Assembly (NCBI GenBank): GCA_902784425.1
Contig: CACZUS010000004.1
Location: 1 to 64,000, forward strand
Length of the DNA: 64,000 nucleotides
DNA from: an uncultured Bacteroidales bacterium
GTDB taxonomy: Bacteria > Bacteroidota > Bacteroidia > Bacteroidales > Paludibacteraceae
Reading direction: 5' to 3'
The position numbers were made by a program, and so were the translations under genes. Shown piece after piece: positions 35,557 through 46,382 of the stretch. How positions within the stretch are numbered: position 1 is the first letter of the stretch; each line of letters starts with the position of its first letter. The notes under the pieces are model-generated. The model saw only the letters and a list, made by a program, of their open reading frames with translations, did no database searches and was not told where the DNA came from.

Positions 35557-36645
35557 TTACTCTTCTTCCTCTTCAACTTGTGCCATTCCTATGAATAGGG
35601 CTGACAAAGTCGTGAATACATAAGCTTGGATGAAACAAACCAAACACTCCAATAGTGACATGAACACAACGAGTAGTACAGAAACGACTGAGAATCCCAA
35701 TCCTGCACCTACATTCAATTGTGAAAATACGAATATCAAACCAACTAATACCAATACCATCACGTGTCCTGCGAACATGTTTGCGAAGAGACGTATGCAG
35801 AGTGCGATAGGTTTCGTGAAGACGCCTAAGAACTCGATGAACTGCATGATTGGTAATGGCGCTTTCAACAATGTTGGTACTTTTGGCCATACTATATCAA
35901 GGAAGTAGGCTTTCGTACCAAAAATGTTGGTCAATAAGAAGGTGATGGCTGCCAATACAAGTGTTATGGCTATGTTACCTGTCAGGTTTGCTCCACCAGG
36001 GAATATTGGGATGATACCCAATAAGTTGTTGATGAAGATAAAGAAGAAGACGGTTAACAGATACCATGTGAATTTTTTGTAATTCTTGCCAACACTTGGT
36101 TTGATGATGTCGTCGTTTAGTGAGACAATAAGAGGCTCCAAGATGGCCTGCAATCCTGTTGGCTTGCAGAATCCGTTGCTCTTGTACTTCTTTGCAATGG
36201 ACAAGAAAATAATCAATAGAAGTGCACAACTAATCAACAAAGAAACTACGTTCTTAGTGATGGAGAAGTCCCATGGACGGTTTCCAGTTGCCACTTCAAC
36301 GATTTTTCCTGCGTAATTTCCCTCTTCTGCAATTTTATAGCCATTGTACTCGGTGTAGTGACCTTCATGTCCTAATCTTGAAGAACTGAAAACATCTAAA
36401 CCGTTCTGACCGTAGACTATACATGGCAAAGAGATGGAAACGTGCTTGTCTCCAATGGTCGTGATATGCCAATTATAGGCATCTTGCACGTGACCGAAGA
36501 TCATCTCTTTAATGTTTAGCTCCTTCTCTTTATCCGAATGAAAGACAAAAGCTGCCACACCCAAGAAACCCAGTATCACGAGTAAGATTCCGAAGACAAT
36601 CTTCCCAATTTTCCCGACTTTGTTAGTATCTATGGACTGACTCAT
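35557..36645 (-). CDS. atpB: Fo ATP synthase a subunit, with N-terminal extension
   Basis: The 362 residues are longer than the roughly 270 of E. coli. The extra ~100 residues at the N-terminus comprise a first membrane segment (IVFGILLVILGFLGVAAFVF) and a polar, probably periplasmic domain (residues 40-120). The core carries the essential arginine in PIALCIRLFANMFAGHVMV and the C-terminal helix CLVCFIQAYVFTTLSALFIG. Subunit a forms the two proton half-channels next to the c ring. The last residues are an acidic run, VEEEEE. The gene follows the small membrane protein by 12 bp. Confidence 0.95.
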   Translation of the reverse strand: MSQSIDTNKVGKIGKIVFGILLVILGFLGVAAFVFHSDKEKELNIKEMIFGHVQDAYNWHITTIGDKHVSISLPCIVYGQNGLDVFSSSRLGHEGHYTEYNGYKIAEEGNYAGKIVEVATGNRPWDFSITKNVVSLLISCALLLIIFLSIAKKYKSNGFCKPTGLQAILEPLIVSLNDDIIKPSVGKNYKKFTWYLLTVFFFIFINNLLGIIPIFPGGANLTGNIAITLVLAAITFLLTNIFGTKAYFLDIVWPKVPTLLKAPLPIMQFIEFLGVFTKPIALCIRLFANMFAGHVMVLVLVGLIFVFSQLNVGAGLGFSVVSVLLVVFMSLLECLVCFIQAYVFTTLSALFIGMAQVEEEEE

Positions 36646-36657
36646 TTTTGTAAATCC

Positions 36658-37035
36658 TTATTTAAGTTTTGTGAGGGCAATAGCCTCAAATACTGTATAT
36701 ATCACATAATAGACTACGATCGTAACGAGAAAGGGTAGGGCCATCTCTTTGTTGAAGAACACATAGAAGATTACGCCCGCCAGTGTTAAAAATAGTTTGA
36801 TTGCTTTTAACACAAGAAATGTTCTAGAATAATCTTTCGCATCTCCTTTCTTCTGACCCAATGTGATGAATGTTACTATGCCGTAAAGTGTGAAAAATGC
36901 ACTGACGCAGCAGACAGCGGAATCGATACTTGCATATTCGGGGAAAAATGTTTTGATAACATAGACCGAAAGGACACTAAGTATAGTCATCAAGACTATT
37001 AGTATAGATATTGCTATTGTTGTAGCGCGATTCAT
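36658..37035 (-). CDS. small membrane protein in the atp operon (AtpI-like position)
   Basis: This 125-residue protein has four predicted transmembrane segments: TIAISILIVLMTILSVLSVYVI, VCCVSAFFTLYGIVTFITL, FLVLKAIKLFLTLAGVIFYVFF and PFLVTIVVYYVIYTVFEAIAL. It sits between atpC and atpB, where many operons have AtpI, a c-ring assembly or Mg2+ factor. I see no diagnostic AtpI motif, so the role is inferred from position only. Spacing is 12-17 bp to both neighbours, consistent with one transcript. Confidence 0.7.
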   Translation of the reverse strand: MNRATTIAISILIVLMTILSVLSVYVIKTFFPEYASIDSAVCCVSAFFTLYGIVTFITLGQKKGDAKDYSRTFLVLKAIKLFLTLAGVIFYVFFNKEMALPFLVTIVVYYVIYTVFEAIALTKLK

Positions 37036-37052
37036 GCTTTTATTTCACTTTT

Positions 37053-37298
37053 TTACTCAAGAACGTTTTCAACACAAACGGATATTACGTCGTTTTTTAC
37101 CTCGGCAAAACCGCCATCCACTTTAAGAACGGTTTGCTCATCTCCTGAACGAAAGATGATTTCTCCCGCTTTTAGTGACGAAATTAGTGCCGTGTGTCGT
37201 GGTAATACAGTGAATTTTCCCGCACTTCCCGGTAGATTCACTGAGTCAACCTCTCCCGTAAAAACTAATTTGTCTGGTGATATGATTTCTAATTTCAT
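37053..37298 (-). CDS. atpC: F1 ATP synthase epsilon subunit, short form
   Basis: The 81 residues correspond only to the N-terminal beta-sandwich (EIISPDKLVFTGEVDSVNLPGSAGKFTVLPRHTALI is its first part, split here as EIISPDKLVFTGEV and GKFTVLPRHTALI). The usual C-terminal helical hairpin, which inhibits ATP hydrolysis in E. coli and Bacillus, is absent. A stop follows VENVLE directly, with no degraded remnant visible. Short epsilon subunits occur elsewhere in this phylum. It follows atpD by 18 bp. Confidence 0.93.
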   Translation of the reverse strand: MKLEIISPDKLVFTGEVDSVNLPGSAGKFTVLPRHTALISSLKAGEIIFRSGDEQTVLKVDGGFAEVKNDVISVCVENVLE

Positions 37299-37316
37299 AC
37301 TGCCGATTTTAGTCTG

Positions 37317-38834
<1,518 letters not shown>

Positions 38835-38933
38835 TTAATGGTATTAATTATTTATTTATGTTTTTTCTTTTTCGTGTGATAGACTTACGTGTTTTTCATC
38901 GCCATAAAGAACAGTTATAAAGTAAGCCGAATG

Positions 38934-38941
38934 CAAATATA
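38934..38941 (-). promoter_or_regulatory. -7 box of the atp operon
   Basis: TATATTTG on the - strand lies about 110 bp upstream of the atpD ATG. No -33 element is found at the consensus distance. The rest of the 293-bp spacer (38823-39115) is AT-rich with poly-T runs and no gene. Confidence 0.4.
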
Positions 38942-39115
38942 TGTTTTTTTTGTTCTAATTAAGATTTTATAACAAATTTTTTTGAAAAATGTATTTTTTT
39001 TTCTGTCCGTGCGTTTTTCTATAAAATAATGGAACTTCTGTATGTTTTTTGAAGATTGAAAATTCTCAAATAAAGTTCTGTGAATATTTTATAATTAGCT
39101 AAAAAATGAGAAGAT

Positions 39116-42100
39116 ATGAGTAAATTAAAATTTTTAATGGCAACAATAACGGGTTGTTTTTGTGTCACTTTATTAGTAGGTTGCATGAGGACAAATGATG
39201 CATCATCTAGAAATAATATTACTGATGATTCTCATTTTTCGTCACATACTACGGTTGTAAAAGATTCGATTCAGATTGAAACAGTTCCTGTTGATTCTTT
39301 TGAAAATGATAGAATTTCTATGTTTCCTCGTCTTTCTGCCAAGAAATCTGACGTGAAGGAAGCGGATTGTATTAGAATGACCAGTTTGTCTGTTAATGTT
39401 GAAGTGCGTGGGAAAATTGCAGTTACAACATTTGATATGATTTTTGAAAATAGTTGTGAGCGTGTGATGGAAGGCGAACTTGAATTTCCATTAGGAGATG
39501 GGCAAACGGTTTCTCGTTATGCGTTGGATGTGAATGGAAAAATGAGAGAGGGTGTTGTTGTTGATAAAAGTAAAGCTCGTCGTACGTTCGAAAGTATTGT
39601 TCGGAAAAGTGTGGATCCTGGATTGGTTGAAAAAACAAAAGGTAATAATTTTAAAACACGAATTTATCCATTGCAAAAAGGTTCACCTCGTCATGTTATT
39701 ATTGGATATGAACAGGAAATTAAATCTTGTGATGGTGTAGAGTTGTATAATTTACCACTCTTTTCAGAATATCAATTGGATCGATTCTCTTTGAATGTGG
39801 ATTTTGTTCAATCCACATCATCTCCTAAAATACAGACCTCCTTATTGAATTTTTCTTCTTCCTCTTATTCGGAAGGTACAAGAATCTCATTTTCTGCGGA
39901 GAATGTAAAATTGAATGATTTCGTACGTGTTCAGGTCCCTGTTTCAAATAAACAAGATTTAGTTACAGAAGATGAAGGAACAAATACATTTTTCTATCTT
40001 TCGCCTAATATTAAGGGAAAAAAGGATAAGGTGAAACCAAAATCGATAGCGGTTGTTTTTGATGTTTCTTCTTCTGCAAAAAATAGAAATACAGAAAAAG
40101 AATATGCTTTGCTAAGTGATTATTTGTCTTATTTAGGAAAAGTGAACGTTCGTTTAGTTACATTTAGTGATAGAGTCTATTTGGATAAAATAATTCCTAG
40201 TGCCACATATAATGATATTAAACAAAATATGAGTACACAGCCTTTTGATGGAGGAACACAGTTTGGTGCATTAAATTTTGCGAAGTATGATGTGGATGAA
40301 ATATTATTGTTCTCTGATGGTGTGTCGAATTTCGGATTAAAAAATCCCACACAACCGGAAGTGCCTTTGTATGCAATAAATTCTTGTATGCGTTCTGATT
40401 ATTCGTTTTTATCCCATCTAACTACGAAAGGAGGATCTTATATTAATTTGAATGAAATGTCGCAAAAAGAAGCCTTGAATCATTTGATTCATCAGTATAT
40501 TCGTTTAATCAGTGTCTCTTATAATCAATCGGAAATGAAGGATGTTTATCCTAAGACTGGGGTTGAAGTGAATGAAAATTTGTCAATTGTAGGATGCATG
40601 TCTGCTAAGACTGCTGTGTTGAAATTGAATTTAGGTTATGGTGACAAGGTGGAGAAGACGCTAGAGTATACTATTTCATCACTGTCGGATAATTTAGGTG
40701 CTAATGTAAAACGTATATGGGCGCAGAAAAAAGTGTCTGAATTAGAACAAAATTCGAAAGAGAATAAAGATGAGATAAAAGAGCTGTGTATGAAATATGG
40801 TTTGGTGAGTGATTATACGTCACTTATTGTGTTGGAGACTGTATGGGATTATATTCAATATGAAATAGAACCGCCTGTAGAATTAAGGGAAGAGTATGAT
40901 CGTATAAGGAAAGGGAAAAAGAGTAGAGTTGAGCCTGCGGATAACTCAATGCATATTGTTGAGGAAGAACGTTGGACGGCGATGTCGGTAGACGCGGAAT
41001 TATCACAGGTAGATGCTCGTAGCGACTATAGAGTTGAACAACCGTTGATGTTGAGTGCTGTTGAAGATCAAGCTGTTGAAAGTGAGGCTTATTCAGTAGA
41101 AACAGATGATGCAGAAAATGATGAGGATGAAATCTATACAATGGTAGAAAAAAAAGCTGAATTTCAAGGTGGTATAAATGCACTAAAAGAATATTTAAGG
41201 CGTAATCTTCATTATCCGGAATTAGCAAGGAATTCAGGTTTGCAAGGTAGAGTTATTGTTAGTTTTGTTGTTAATACAGATAGTACCATATCAAATGTCC
41301 AAATTGTCCGTGGCGTTGATCCTCTGTTAGATAATGAAGCAATTCGTGTTGTGTCATCAATGCCTAAATGGATTCCTGGAGAGAATAATGGAAGAAAGGT
41401 GCGGACTTTGTTTAGATTACCAATCTTTTTTAGATTGTCAGATGCAGAAACATATAGTAATGATACAACATCGGTTCATCGTAATGATGCAACAAATGAG
41501 GTGAGAACAGTACATCAAACGCCTCAGAGAGTGCGCAATAATTTACCTTCGGGAAATTTCAGAGAGGCACGAACTTCCATTCCGTCTTATTTGTCAGAAC
41601 TAAAACGTGTGCCAAAAAGTGCGATGTATGACAAGTATTTGAAATTGAAAGAATCAAATGCTGATGATATCCTTTTCTATATAGATGTGGCAGATTATTT
41701 TTATTCAGAGGGGCTGAATAGTTTAGCAGTTCGTATTATTTCAAATTTGGCAGAAATGAAAATGGAAGAGTCTGAAATATTACGAACATTGGGAGGAAAA
41801 TTGATGGAGTATGGAGAAAACCGTTTAGCGTTAGAAACGTATAAAGATGTGGAGAAGGTGAGAAATGAAGAACCACAAACATATCGAGATTTAGCTTTTG
41901 CATATCGAGCATGTGGAAATTATGTAAAGGCGTATGAAATGTTTGAAAAGGTAGTGTCAGGAAAGTGGGATCGATTTAATGGTATTAATTATATTGTTCA
42001 ACATGAGATGAATGAATTGGTGGCATTACATTCTGAAGCATTGAAAGGGAAACATGTTGAAGATAAATATTTTGGATATGATTTGCGTGTTGTAATATCA

Positions 42101-42442
42101 TGGAATACGGATAATTGTGATATAGATTTATGGGTAACTGATCCTAATAAAGAATCGTGTGGCTATAATCATAAAAAGACATATATAGGAGGTTCTATTT
42201 CTGAAGATTTCACACGAGGATATGGCCCGGAAGAGTTTCTTTTGAAAAAGGCGATAAAGGGAACCTATTCGGTGAATATTCATTATTATGGTACAACGTC
42301 GCAAAAACAGTTGCAACCAGTTATTGTAAAGGTTTCTGTGTTTAGAAATTATGGAAGGAAAAACCAAACTTGTGAAGAAAAGATGATTGTATTGGATAAT
42401 GTAAAAGGAATGGTGAAATTGGATGAGTTTGAAATAAAATAG
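39116..42442 (+). CDS. VIT-vWA-TonB_C-DUF2135 lipoprotein
   Basis: This 1108-residue protein has a lipoprotein signal ending LLVGC (Cys23). Domains in order: a VIT domain (about 85-205; CERVMEGELEFPLGDGQTVSRYAL, GNNFKTRIYPL). A vWA domain follows (about 308-460) with an intact MIDAS: DVSSS, the GGTQFG threonine and LFSDGVSNFG. An acidic linker leads to a TonB C-terminal domain (about 676-775; GGINALKEYLRRNLHYP, LQGRVIVSFVV). TPR-like helices (about 820-970) and a DUF2135 end (about 988-1100; DIDLWVTDPNKESCGYNHK) complete it. It is probably an envelope protein binding a partner through the metal site. Function is unknown. It is monocistronic and convergent with fur. Confidence 0.8.
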   Translation: MSKLKFLMATITGCFCVTLLVGCMRTNDASSRNNITDDSHFSSHTTVVKDSIQIETVPVDSFENDRISMFPRLSAKKSDVKEADCIRMTSLSVNVEVRGKIAVTTFDMIFENSCERVMEGELEFPLGDGQTVSRYALDVNGKMREGVVVDKSKARRTFESIVRKSVDPGLVEKTKGNNFKTRIYPLQKGSPRHVIIGYEQEIKSCDGVELYNLPLFSEYQLDRFSLNVDFVQSTSSPKIQTSLLNFSSSSYSEGTRISFSAENVKLNDFVRVQVPVSNKQDLVTEDEGTNTFFYLSPNIKGKKDKVKPKSIAVVFDVSSSAKNRNTEKEYALLSDYLSYLGKVNVRLVTFSDRVYLDKIIPSATYNDIKQNMSTQPFDGGTQFGALNFAKYDVDEILLFSDGVSNFGLKNPTQPEVPLYAINSCMRSDYSFLSHLTTKGGSYINLNEMSQKEALNHLIHQYIRLISVSYNQSEMKDVYPKTGVEVNENLSIVGCMSAKTAVLKLNLGYGDKVEKTLEYTISSLSDNLGANVKRIWAQKKVSELEQNSKENKDEIKELCMKYGLVSDYTSLIVLETVWDYIQYEIEPPVELREEYDRIRKGKKSRVEPADNSMHIVEEERWTAMSVDAELSQVDARSDYRVEQPLMLSAVEDQAVESEAYSVETDDAENDEDEIYTMVEKKAEFQGGINALKEYLRRNLHYPELARNSGLQGRVIVSFVVNTDSTISNVQIVRGVDPLLDNEAIRVVSSMPKWIPGENNGRKVRTLFRLPIFFRLSDAETYSNDTTSVHRNDATNEVRTVHQTPQRVRNNLPSGNFREARTSIPSYLSELKRVPKSAMYDKYLKLKESNADDILFYIDVADYFYSEGLNSLAVRIISNLAEMKMEESEILRTLGGKLMEYGENRLALETYKDVEKVRNEEPQTYRDLAFAYRACGNYVKAYEMFEKVVSGKWDRFNGINYIVQHEMNELVALHSEALKGKHVEDKYFGYDLRVVISWNTDNCDIDLWVTDPNKESCGYNHKKTYIGGSISEDFTRGYGPEEFLLKKAIKGTYSVNIHYYGTTSQKQLQPVIVKVSVFRNYGRKNQTCEEKMIVLDNVKGMVKLDEFEIK

Positions 42443-42460
42443 GTTGTGTTTTAGTTACAG

Positions 42461-42490
42461 AGGGAGAGAGTTAGTTTTCTCCCTTTGTTT
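42461..42490. terminator. terminator between the vWA lipoprotein and the Fur-family gene
   Basis: Arms AGGGAGA (42461-42467) and TCTCCCT (42478-42484) are followed by TTGTTTTTA on the + strand. The stem overlaps the 3' end of the convergent regulator gene. Confidence 0.55.
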
Positions 42491-42956
42491 TTATATGTGT
42501 ATTTGATTGAACTTCTTTACATTTTTCACAAAGGCCATAGATTACGAGAGAGTAGTGGGTCATGTCGAATTTTTTATAATGCTTTGTTTGAATGTTACGT
42601 CTGATGTTTACATCTGTAAATTCACGTATCTCGCCACAATTGGTGCATACAAGATGATGATGCACTTTACAGTTGTAACATTTTTCATATTCGGCAGTCT
42701 CTTTACCAAAATGATGCTTTAAAACCAGATTGCATTCGAGAAGCAGTTCCACGGTATTATATAGTGTGGCACGACTAACATGGTAATTTTTTTCATTCAA
42801 AAGAGAATAGAGAGAATCGATGGTGAAATGTCCGTCGATCTGATAAATTTCATCCAAGATGGCAAATCGTTCAGGGGTTTTACGAAGTTTCTTCTTCTCA
42901 ATTAGCTCTGAAAGAATTTGTCGTGCAGTTGGTTTGTTTTTGTTGCTATTTTCCAT
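42471..42956 (-). CDS. Fur-family transcriptional regulator
   Basis: This 161-residue protein has an N-terminal winged helix (KKLRKTPERFAILDEIYQIDGHFTIDSLY split as TPERFAILDEIYQ and HFTIDSLYSLL; recognition helix VSRATLYNTVELL). It also has the dimerisation domain with HHHLVCTNCGEIREF and a second Cys pair in YGLCEKCKE, forming the structural zinc site. It represses genes in response to iron, peroxide, zinc or another metal; Fur, PerR and Zur cannot be distinguished by eye. It is divergent from pheT, with TAACTTTG on the - strand (42984-42977) as its likely -7 box. Confidence 0.9.
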   Translation of the reverse strand: MENSNKNKPTARQILSELIEKKKLRKTPERFAILDEIYQIDGHFTIDSLYSLLNEKNYHVSRATLYNTVELLLECNLVLKHHFGKETAEYEKCYNCKVHHHLVCTNCGEIREFTDVNIRRNIQTKHYKKFDMTHYSLVIYGLCEKCKEVQSNTHIKTKGEN

Positions 42957-43017
42957 TCGTTTTTTGCTTTGGTGGACAAAGTTAACCTAATTTTTTCTTT
43001 TGCTCCTATATTTTTAT

Positions 43018-43025
43018 TATTTTTG
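43018..43025 (+). promoter_or_regulatory. -7 box of pheT
   Basis: TATTTTTG matches TAnnTTTG and lies about 58 bp before the pheT ATG. TTTG at 42999-43002 is only 15 bp upstream, shorter than the usual spacing. Confidence 0.45.
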
Positions 43026-43082
43026 TACGTTGAAAGTTGCATCGAAACTTTCTGTTTGAAGAAGATAATTAATTTAAGAAAG

Positions 43083-45545
43083 ATGAATATATCATACAAT
43101 TGGTTGAAAAGGTATTTAAACCTTGATATTGAACCAGAAGAAGTATCAAAGATTTTAACTTCCATAGGTCTTGAGGTAGATGGAGTGGAAGAGGTTGAAT
43201 CAATAAAAGGTGGCTTGGAAGGCTTAGTAGTTGGTGAAGTTTTGCAATGCGAGAATCATCCGGATTCAGACCATTTACATGTTGCAATTGTTAATGTGGG
43301 GTCGGGCGAACCGCTTCAGATTGTTTGTGGAGCAGCTAATTGCCGTGCAGGATTAAAAACCATTGTTGCTACGATCGGCACAAAATTGTATGATGGAGAT
43401 CAGACCTTTACAATTAAGCGTTCTAAATTGCGTGGTGTAGAGTCTTTCGGAATGCTATGCGCAGAGGATGAAATTGGTATTGGAACAAGTCATGAGGGAA
43501 TCATCGAATTGCCTGCTGATTGCAAGGTGGGTACTTTAGCTAAGGATTATTATAAGATTGAAAAAGATTATGTGATTGAGGTGGATATCACTCCAAATCG
43601 TATTGATGCGGCATCTCATTATGGTGTGGCGAGAGATTTGGCGGCTTACTTTGCATTACATAATAATAAGTATAAATTGACATTGCCAGATGTCTCTGCT
43701 TTCAAGGTGGAGAACAATAATTATCCTGTAAAGGTCACTGTTGAAAATGAAAAGGCTTGTCCTCGCTACTCTGGTGTTGTTGTTGCAGGTGTTACGGTTA
43801 AGGAATCGCCAGAATGGATGCAGAAGTTGTTGAAGACCATTGGTGTACGTCCGATCAATAATGTGGTGGATGTGACGAACTTCATGCTTCATGCCATGGG
43901 ACAACCATTGCATGCTTTTGATGTGGATAAGATGGATGGCAGACACATCATCGTGAAGAATTTGGCAGAAGGCACTAAATTCGTAACATTGGATGGCGTT
44001 GAAAGGAAATTGAGTGCTGATGATTTGATGATATGTGATGAAAAGGGTGGCGCTTGTATCGCAGGTGTGTTTGGTGGTTTGCATTCTGGTGTCACAGAAC
44101 AGACAAAGAACATTTTTATAGAAAGTGCATACTTTAATCCTGTTTCTGTTAGAAAAACAGCTCGTCGTCATGGCTTGAATACGGATGCTTCTTTCCGTTA
44201 TGAGAGAGGTTGCGATCCAAATAATACATTATATATATTGAAATTGGCTGCCTTACTTGTTAAGGAAGTGGCAGGTGGAACCATCTCTTCTGAGGTATTT
44301 GACAACTATCCTATTCCTGTAGCTCCATATCCAGTTAACTTGACGTTTGAGAAGATCAATTCGTTGGTAGGACAGGAAATCTCTAAGCAGGATGTGAAAA
44401 CCATACTGAAAGGATTGGAAATTGAGATAAAGAATGAGACAGAGACCACCATGCAGTTGGCTGTACCTACTTATCGTGTGGATGTACAGCGTGATGTGGA
44501 TGTGATTGAGGATATCCTTCGTATCTACGGATATGATAATGTAGAGGAGGGAACGACTCTTCATTCGTCTATTGCATATTCTCCAAAACCTAACTCATTG
44601 AAACTTCAAAACATGATCTCTGATCAGTTGAGTGGCTGTGGATTCCATGAGATATTGAATAACTCACTGACAAAACTTTCCTATTATGCAGATGGAGAGA
44701 AATATACAGCTGATACGACCATTAATGTGATGAATCCGTTGAGTGCTGATTTGGGTTGTATGCGTCAGACTTTGTTGTTCGGCGGATTGGAGAGCATCTC
44801 TTACAACATCAATCGTAAAAATGGCGATGTGAAGTTCTATGAGTTTGGTAATTGCTATCATAAGAATCCGTCAAAGGAATCAACTATTGAGCAACCGTTG
44901 AAACCTTATTCTGAGGATTTCCATTTGGGCATTTGGTTGGCAGGTAACAAGACGCTTGCAAGTTGGGTGCAGAAACAGGATAAGACATCCTTCTATCAGT
45001 TGTCTGCTTATGTGGATAATATATTTGCACGTTTGGGTGTGGAGAAGAAAGGTTTGGTGATTGGTGAATATTCAGACGATTTGTTGTCGGACGGTCTGAC
45101 GATGTTGACCCCTGCAGGTAAGTTGTTGGCAACGTTAGGTGTCGTTTCTAAAAAGGTGACGAAGAAGTTTGATATTGATACGGATGTATATTTCGCTGAT
45201 TTAGAATGGAATAATATATTATCTGAGTTGAAGAAACATAAAGTGTCTTACACGGATATTTCTAAGTTCCCAGAGGTTAAGCGTGATTTGGCGTTGTTGC
45301 TGGATACGAACACTACATTTGCGGATGTGGCTAAGATAGCAAATGAGACAGAGCGCAAGTTGTTGAAAGATATGTATTTGTTTGATGTCTATGAGGGTAA
45401 AAACTTGCCATCTGGAAAGAAGTCTTATGCAGTAACATTCATCTTGCAAGATATGGCTAAAACGCTTACAGATACGCAGATTGATGGTATAATGAATAGA
45501 CTGATTAAAAATTTCGAAGATAAATTGGGTGCAAAGATTCGATAA
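43083..45545 (+). CDS. pheT: phenylalanyl-tRNA synthetase beta subunit
   Basis: This 820-residue protein starts from the ATG at 43083 (MNISYNWLKRYL is the family start). The longer open frame back to 42918 is not used, since it would run through the divergent promoters. Domains: tRNA-binding EMAP-like region (CENHPDSDHLHVAIVNVGSGEP), B3/B4 editing domain (DITPNRIDAASHYGVARDLAAY; NNVVDVTNFMLHAMGQPLHAFD), B5, the catalytic-like core, and the C-terminal ferredoxin-fold anticodon-binding domain (YTDISKFPEVKRDLALLLD). It pairs with PheS, which is not in this window. Confidence 0.97.
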   Translation: MNISYNWLKRYLNLDIEPEEVSKILTSIGLEVDGVEEVESIKGGLEGLVVGEVLQCENHPDSDHLHVAIVNVGSGEPLQIVCGAANCRAGLKTIVATIGTKLYDGDQTFTIKRSKLRGVESFGMLCAEDEIGIGTSHEGIIELPADCKVGTLAKDYYKIEKDYVIEVDITPNRIDAASHYGVARDLAAYFALHNNKYKLTLPDVSAFKVENNNYPVKVTVENEKACPRYSGVVVAGVTVKESPEWMQKLLKTIGVRPINNVVDVTNFMLHAMGQPLHAFDVDKMDGRHIIVKNLAEGTKFVTLDGVERKLSADDLMICDEKGGACIAGVFGGLHSGVTEQTKNIFIESAYFNPVSVRKTARRHGLNTDASFRYERGCDPNNTLYILKLAALLVKEVAGGTISSEVFDNYPIPVAPYPVNLTFEKINSLVGQEISKQDVKTILKGLEIEIKNETETTMQLAVPTYRVDVQRDVDVIEDILRIYGYDNVEEGTTLHSSIAYSPKPNSLKLQNMISDQLSGCGFHEILNNSLTKLSYYADGEKYTADTTINVMNPLSADLGCMRQTLLFGGLESISYNINRKNGDVKFYEFGNCYHKNPSKESTIEQPLKPYSEDFHLGIWLAGNKTLASWVQKQDKTSFYQLSAYVDNIFARLGVEKKGLVIGEYSDDLLSDGLTMLTPAGKLLATLGVVSKKVTKKFDIDTDVYFADLEWNNILSELKKHKVSYTDISKFPEVKRDLALLLDTNTTFADVAKIANETERKLLKDMYLFDVYEGKNLPSGKKSYAVTFILQDMAKTLTDTQIDGIMNRLIKNFEDKLGAKIR

Positions 45546-45638
45546 TTTTATTACATTTGCACTCGTTGTATTTGAAAAAAACTTTGGGGTTGCTGAAAAC
45601 CGAGTAAAAGAGTAAGCGTAATTTTATTGAATAAAACG

Positions 45639-45851
45639 ATGAAGAAAATTCTTATAGCACTTGGAACTGTCGCATTTTCATTGGGATTATTCTCATGTAC
45701 GAAAAACGATTGTCATTGTACGTATTACGATGAAGAGGGTAACGAAGTGCCTAGTTATAGCTACGATTACGAAGAGATGTCAGTCTCTGATTGCTCAGAG
45801 TTGAACACATACGGTGTCAACGGATCTCCAAAGGGATTTGTATGCCAATAA
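45639..45851 (+). CDS. small lipoprotein
   Basis: This 70-residue protein starts from the ATG at 45639. It has a lipoprotein signal ending GLFSC. The mature part is about 50 residues, acidic and Tyr/Asp/Glu-rich (CHCTYYDEEGNEVPSYSYDYEEMSVSD), with four further cysteines. No family is recognised; small acidic lipoproteins of this form are common in Bacteroidota. It lies about 90 bp after pheT and has its own terminator at 45894-45930. Confidence 0.65.
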   Translation: MKKILIALGTVAFSLGLFSCTKNDCHCTYYDEEGNEVPSYSYDYEEMSVSDCSELNTYGVNGSPKGFVCQ

Positions 45852-45893
45852 AGAAATGAACCCGATATAGTTGAGGGTGTATCAATAATAACG

Positions 45894-45930
45894 AGCCCCG
45901 AAGGTTTTTCCAACTTTCGGGGCTTGTTGT
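45894..45930 (+). terminator. strong rho-independent terminator
   Basis: Arms AGCCCCGAA and TTTCGGGGCT form a GC-rich stem with loop GGTTTTTCCAAC, followed by TGTTGTG. It separates pheT and the small lipoprotein from the eCIS operon. Confidence 0.75.
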
Positions 45931-46382
45931 GTTATAGGATCAACTTTTTTTGAAGATTTTATGGGGAATAATTATATCACGACCGATGGTTCTTATTGAG
46001 GGTATATTGATTCTACAGTTTTAATTTGGGGTATGTTGTACTAAAAAAAATGATTAAATAAAATTAATTATTTACTTGATGTTTGTTGTGTGTTAATAAA
46101 ATAATTGTCTAACTGATAATTAGTTGAGTGTTTTTTAGTATAAAACTTTATGAAAATTTTGTTTGTTAATAAAATAATTTTTTATTTTGTGATGAAATAT
46201 GTTTATTGCTATTTTACAAGATTATTTATTCTTATAAATGTGAAAACAGATACTATATATTATTCGTCAATTATATTGAATTTTAGGTAGTTTGGTTCTT
46301 AGACACAAAATTTGAAAACAATACACTAATTATATATCTGTGTCTTGGGATTTGATTAAAAAATTCAAAGATAGATATTTAC
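45931..46382 (+). promoter_or_regulatory. AT-rich upstream region of the eCIS operon
   Basis: The stretch of about 450 bp has no convincing gene on either strand. It contains a 16-bp direct repeat (TGTTAATAAAATAATT at 46091-46106 and 46164-46179). An inverted repeat follows (AGACACA at 46301-46307, TGTGTCT at 46339-46345) that brackets a likely promoter: TTTG at 46311-46314 and TATATCTG at 46333-46340, 18 bp apart and one mismatch from TAnnTTTG. Transcription would start near 46347. The remainder is very AT-rich and may bind a silencing or activating protein. Confidence 0.5.

Noticed and set aside
42918..43082. N-terminal extension of pheT
   Set aside because: The family start MNISYNWL is at 43083; the extension would run through the divergent fur/pheT promoters.
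46301..46345. Invertible promoter segment
   Set aside because: Arms are only 7 bp and no invertase gene is nearby; kept only as a possible operator.
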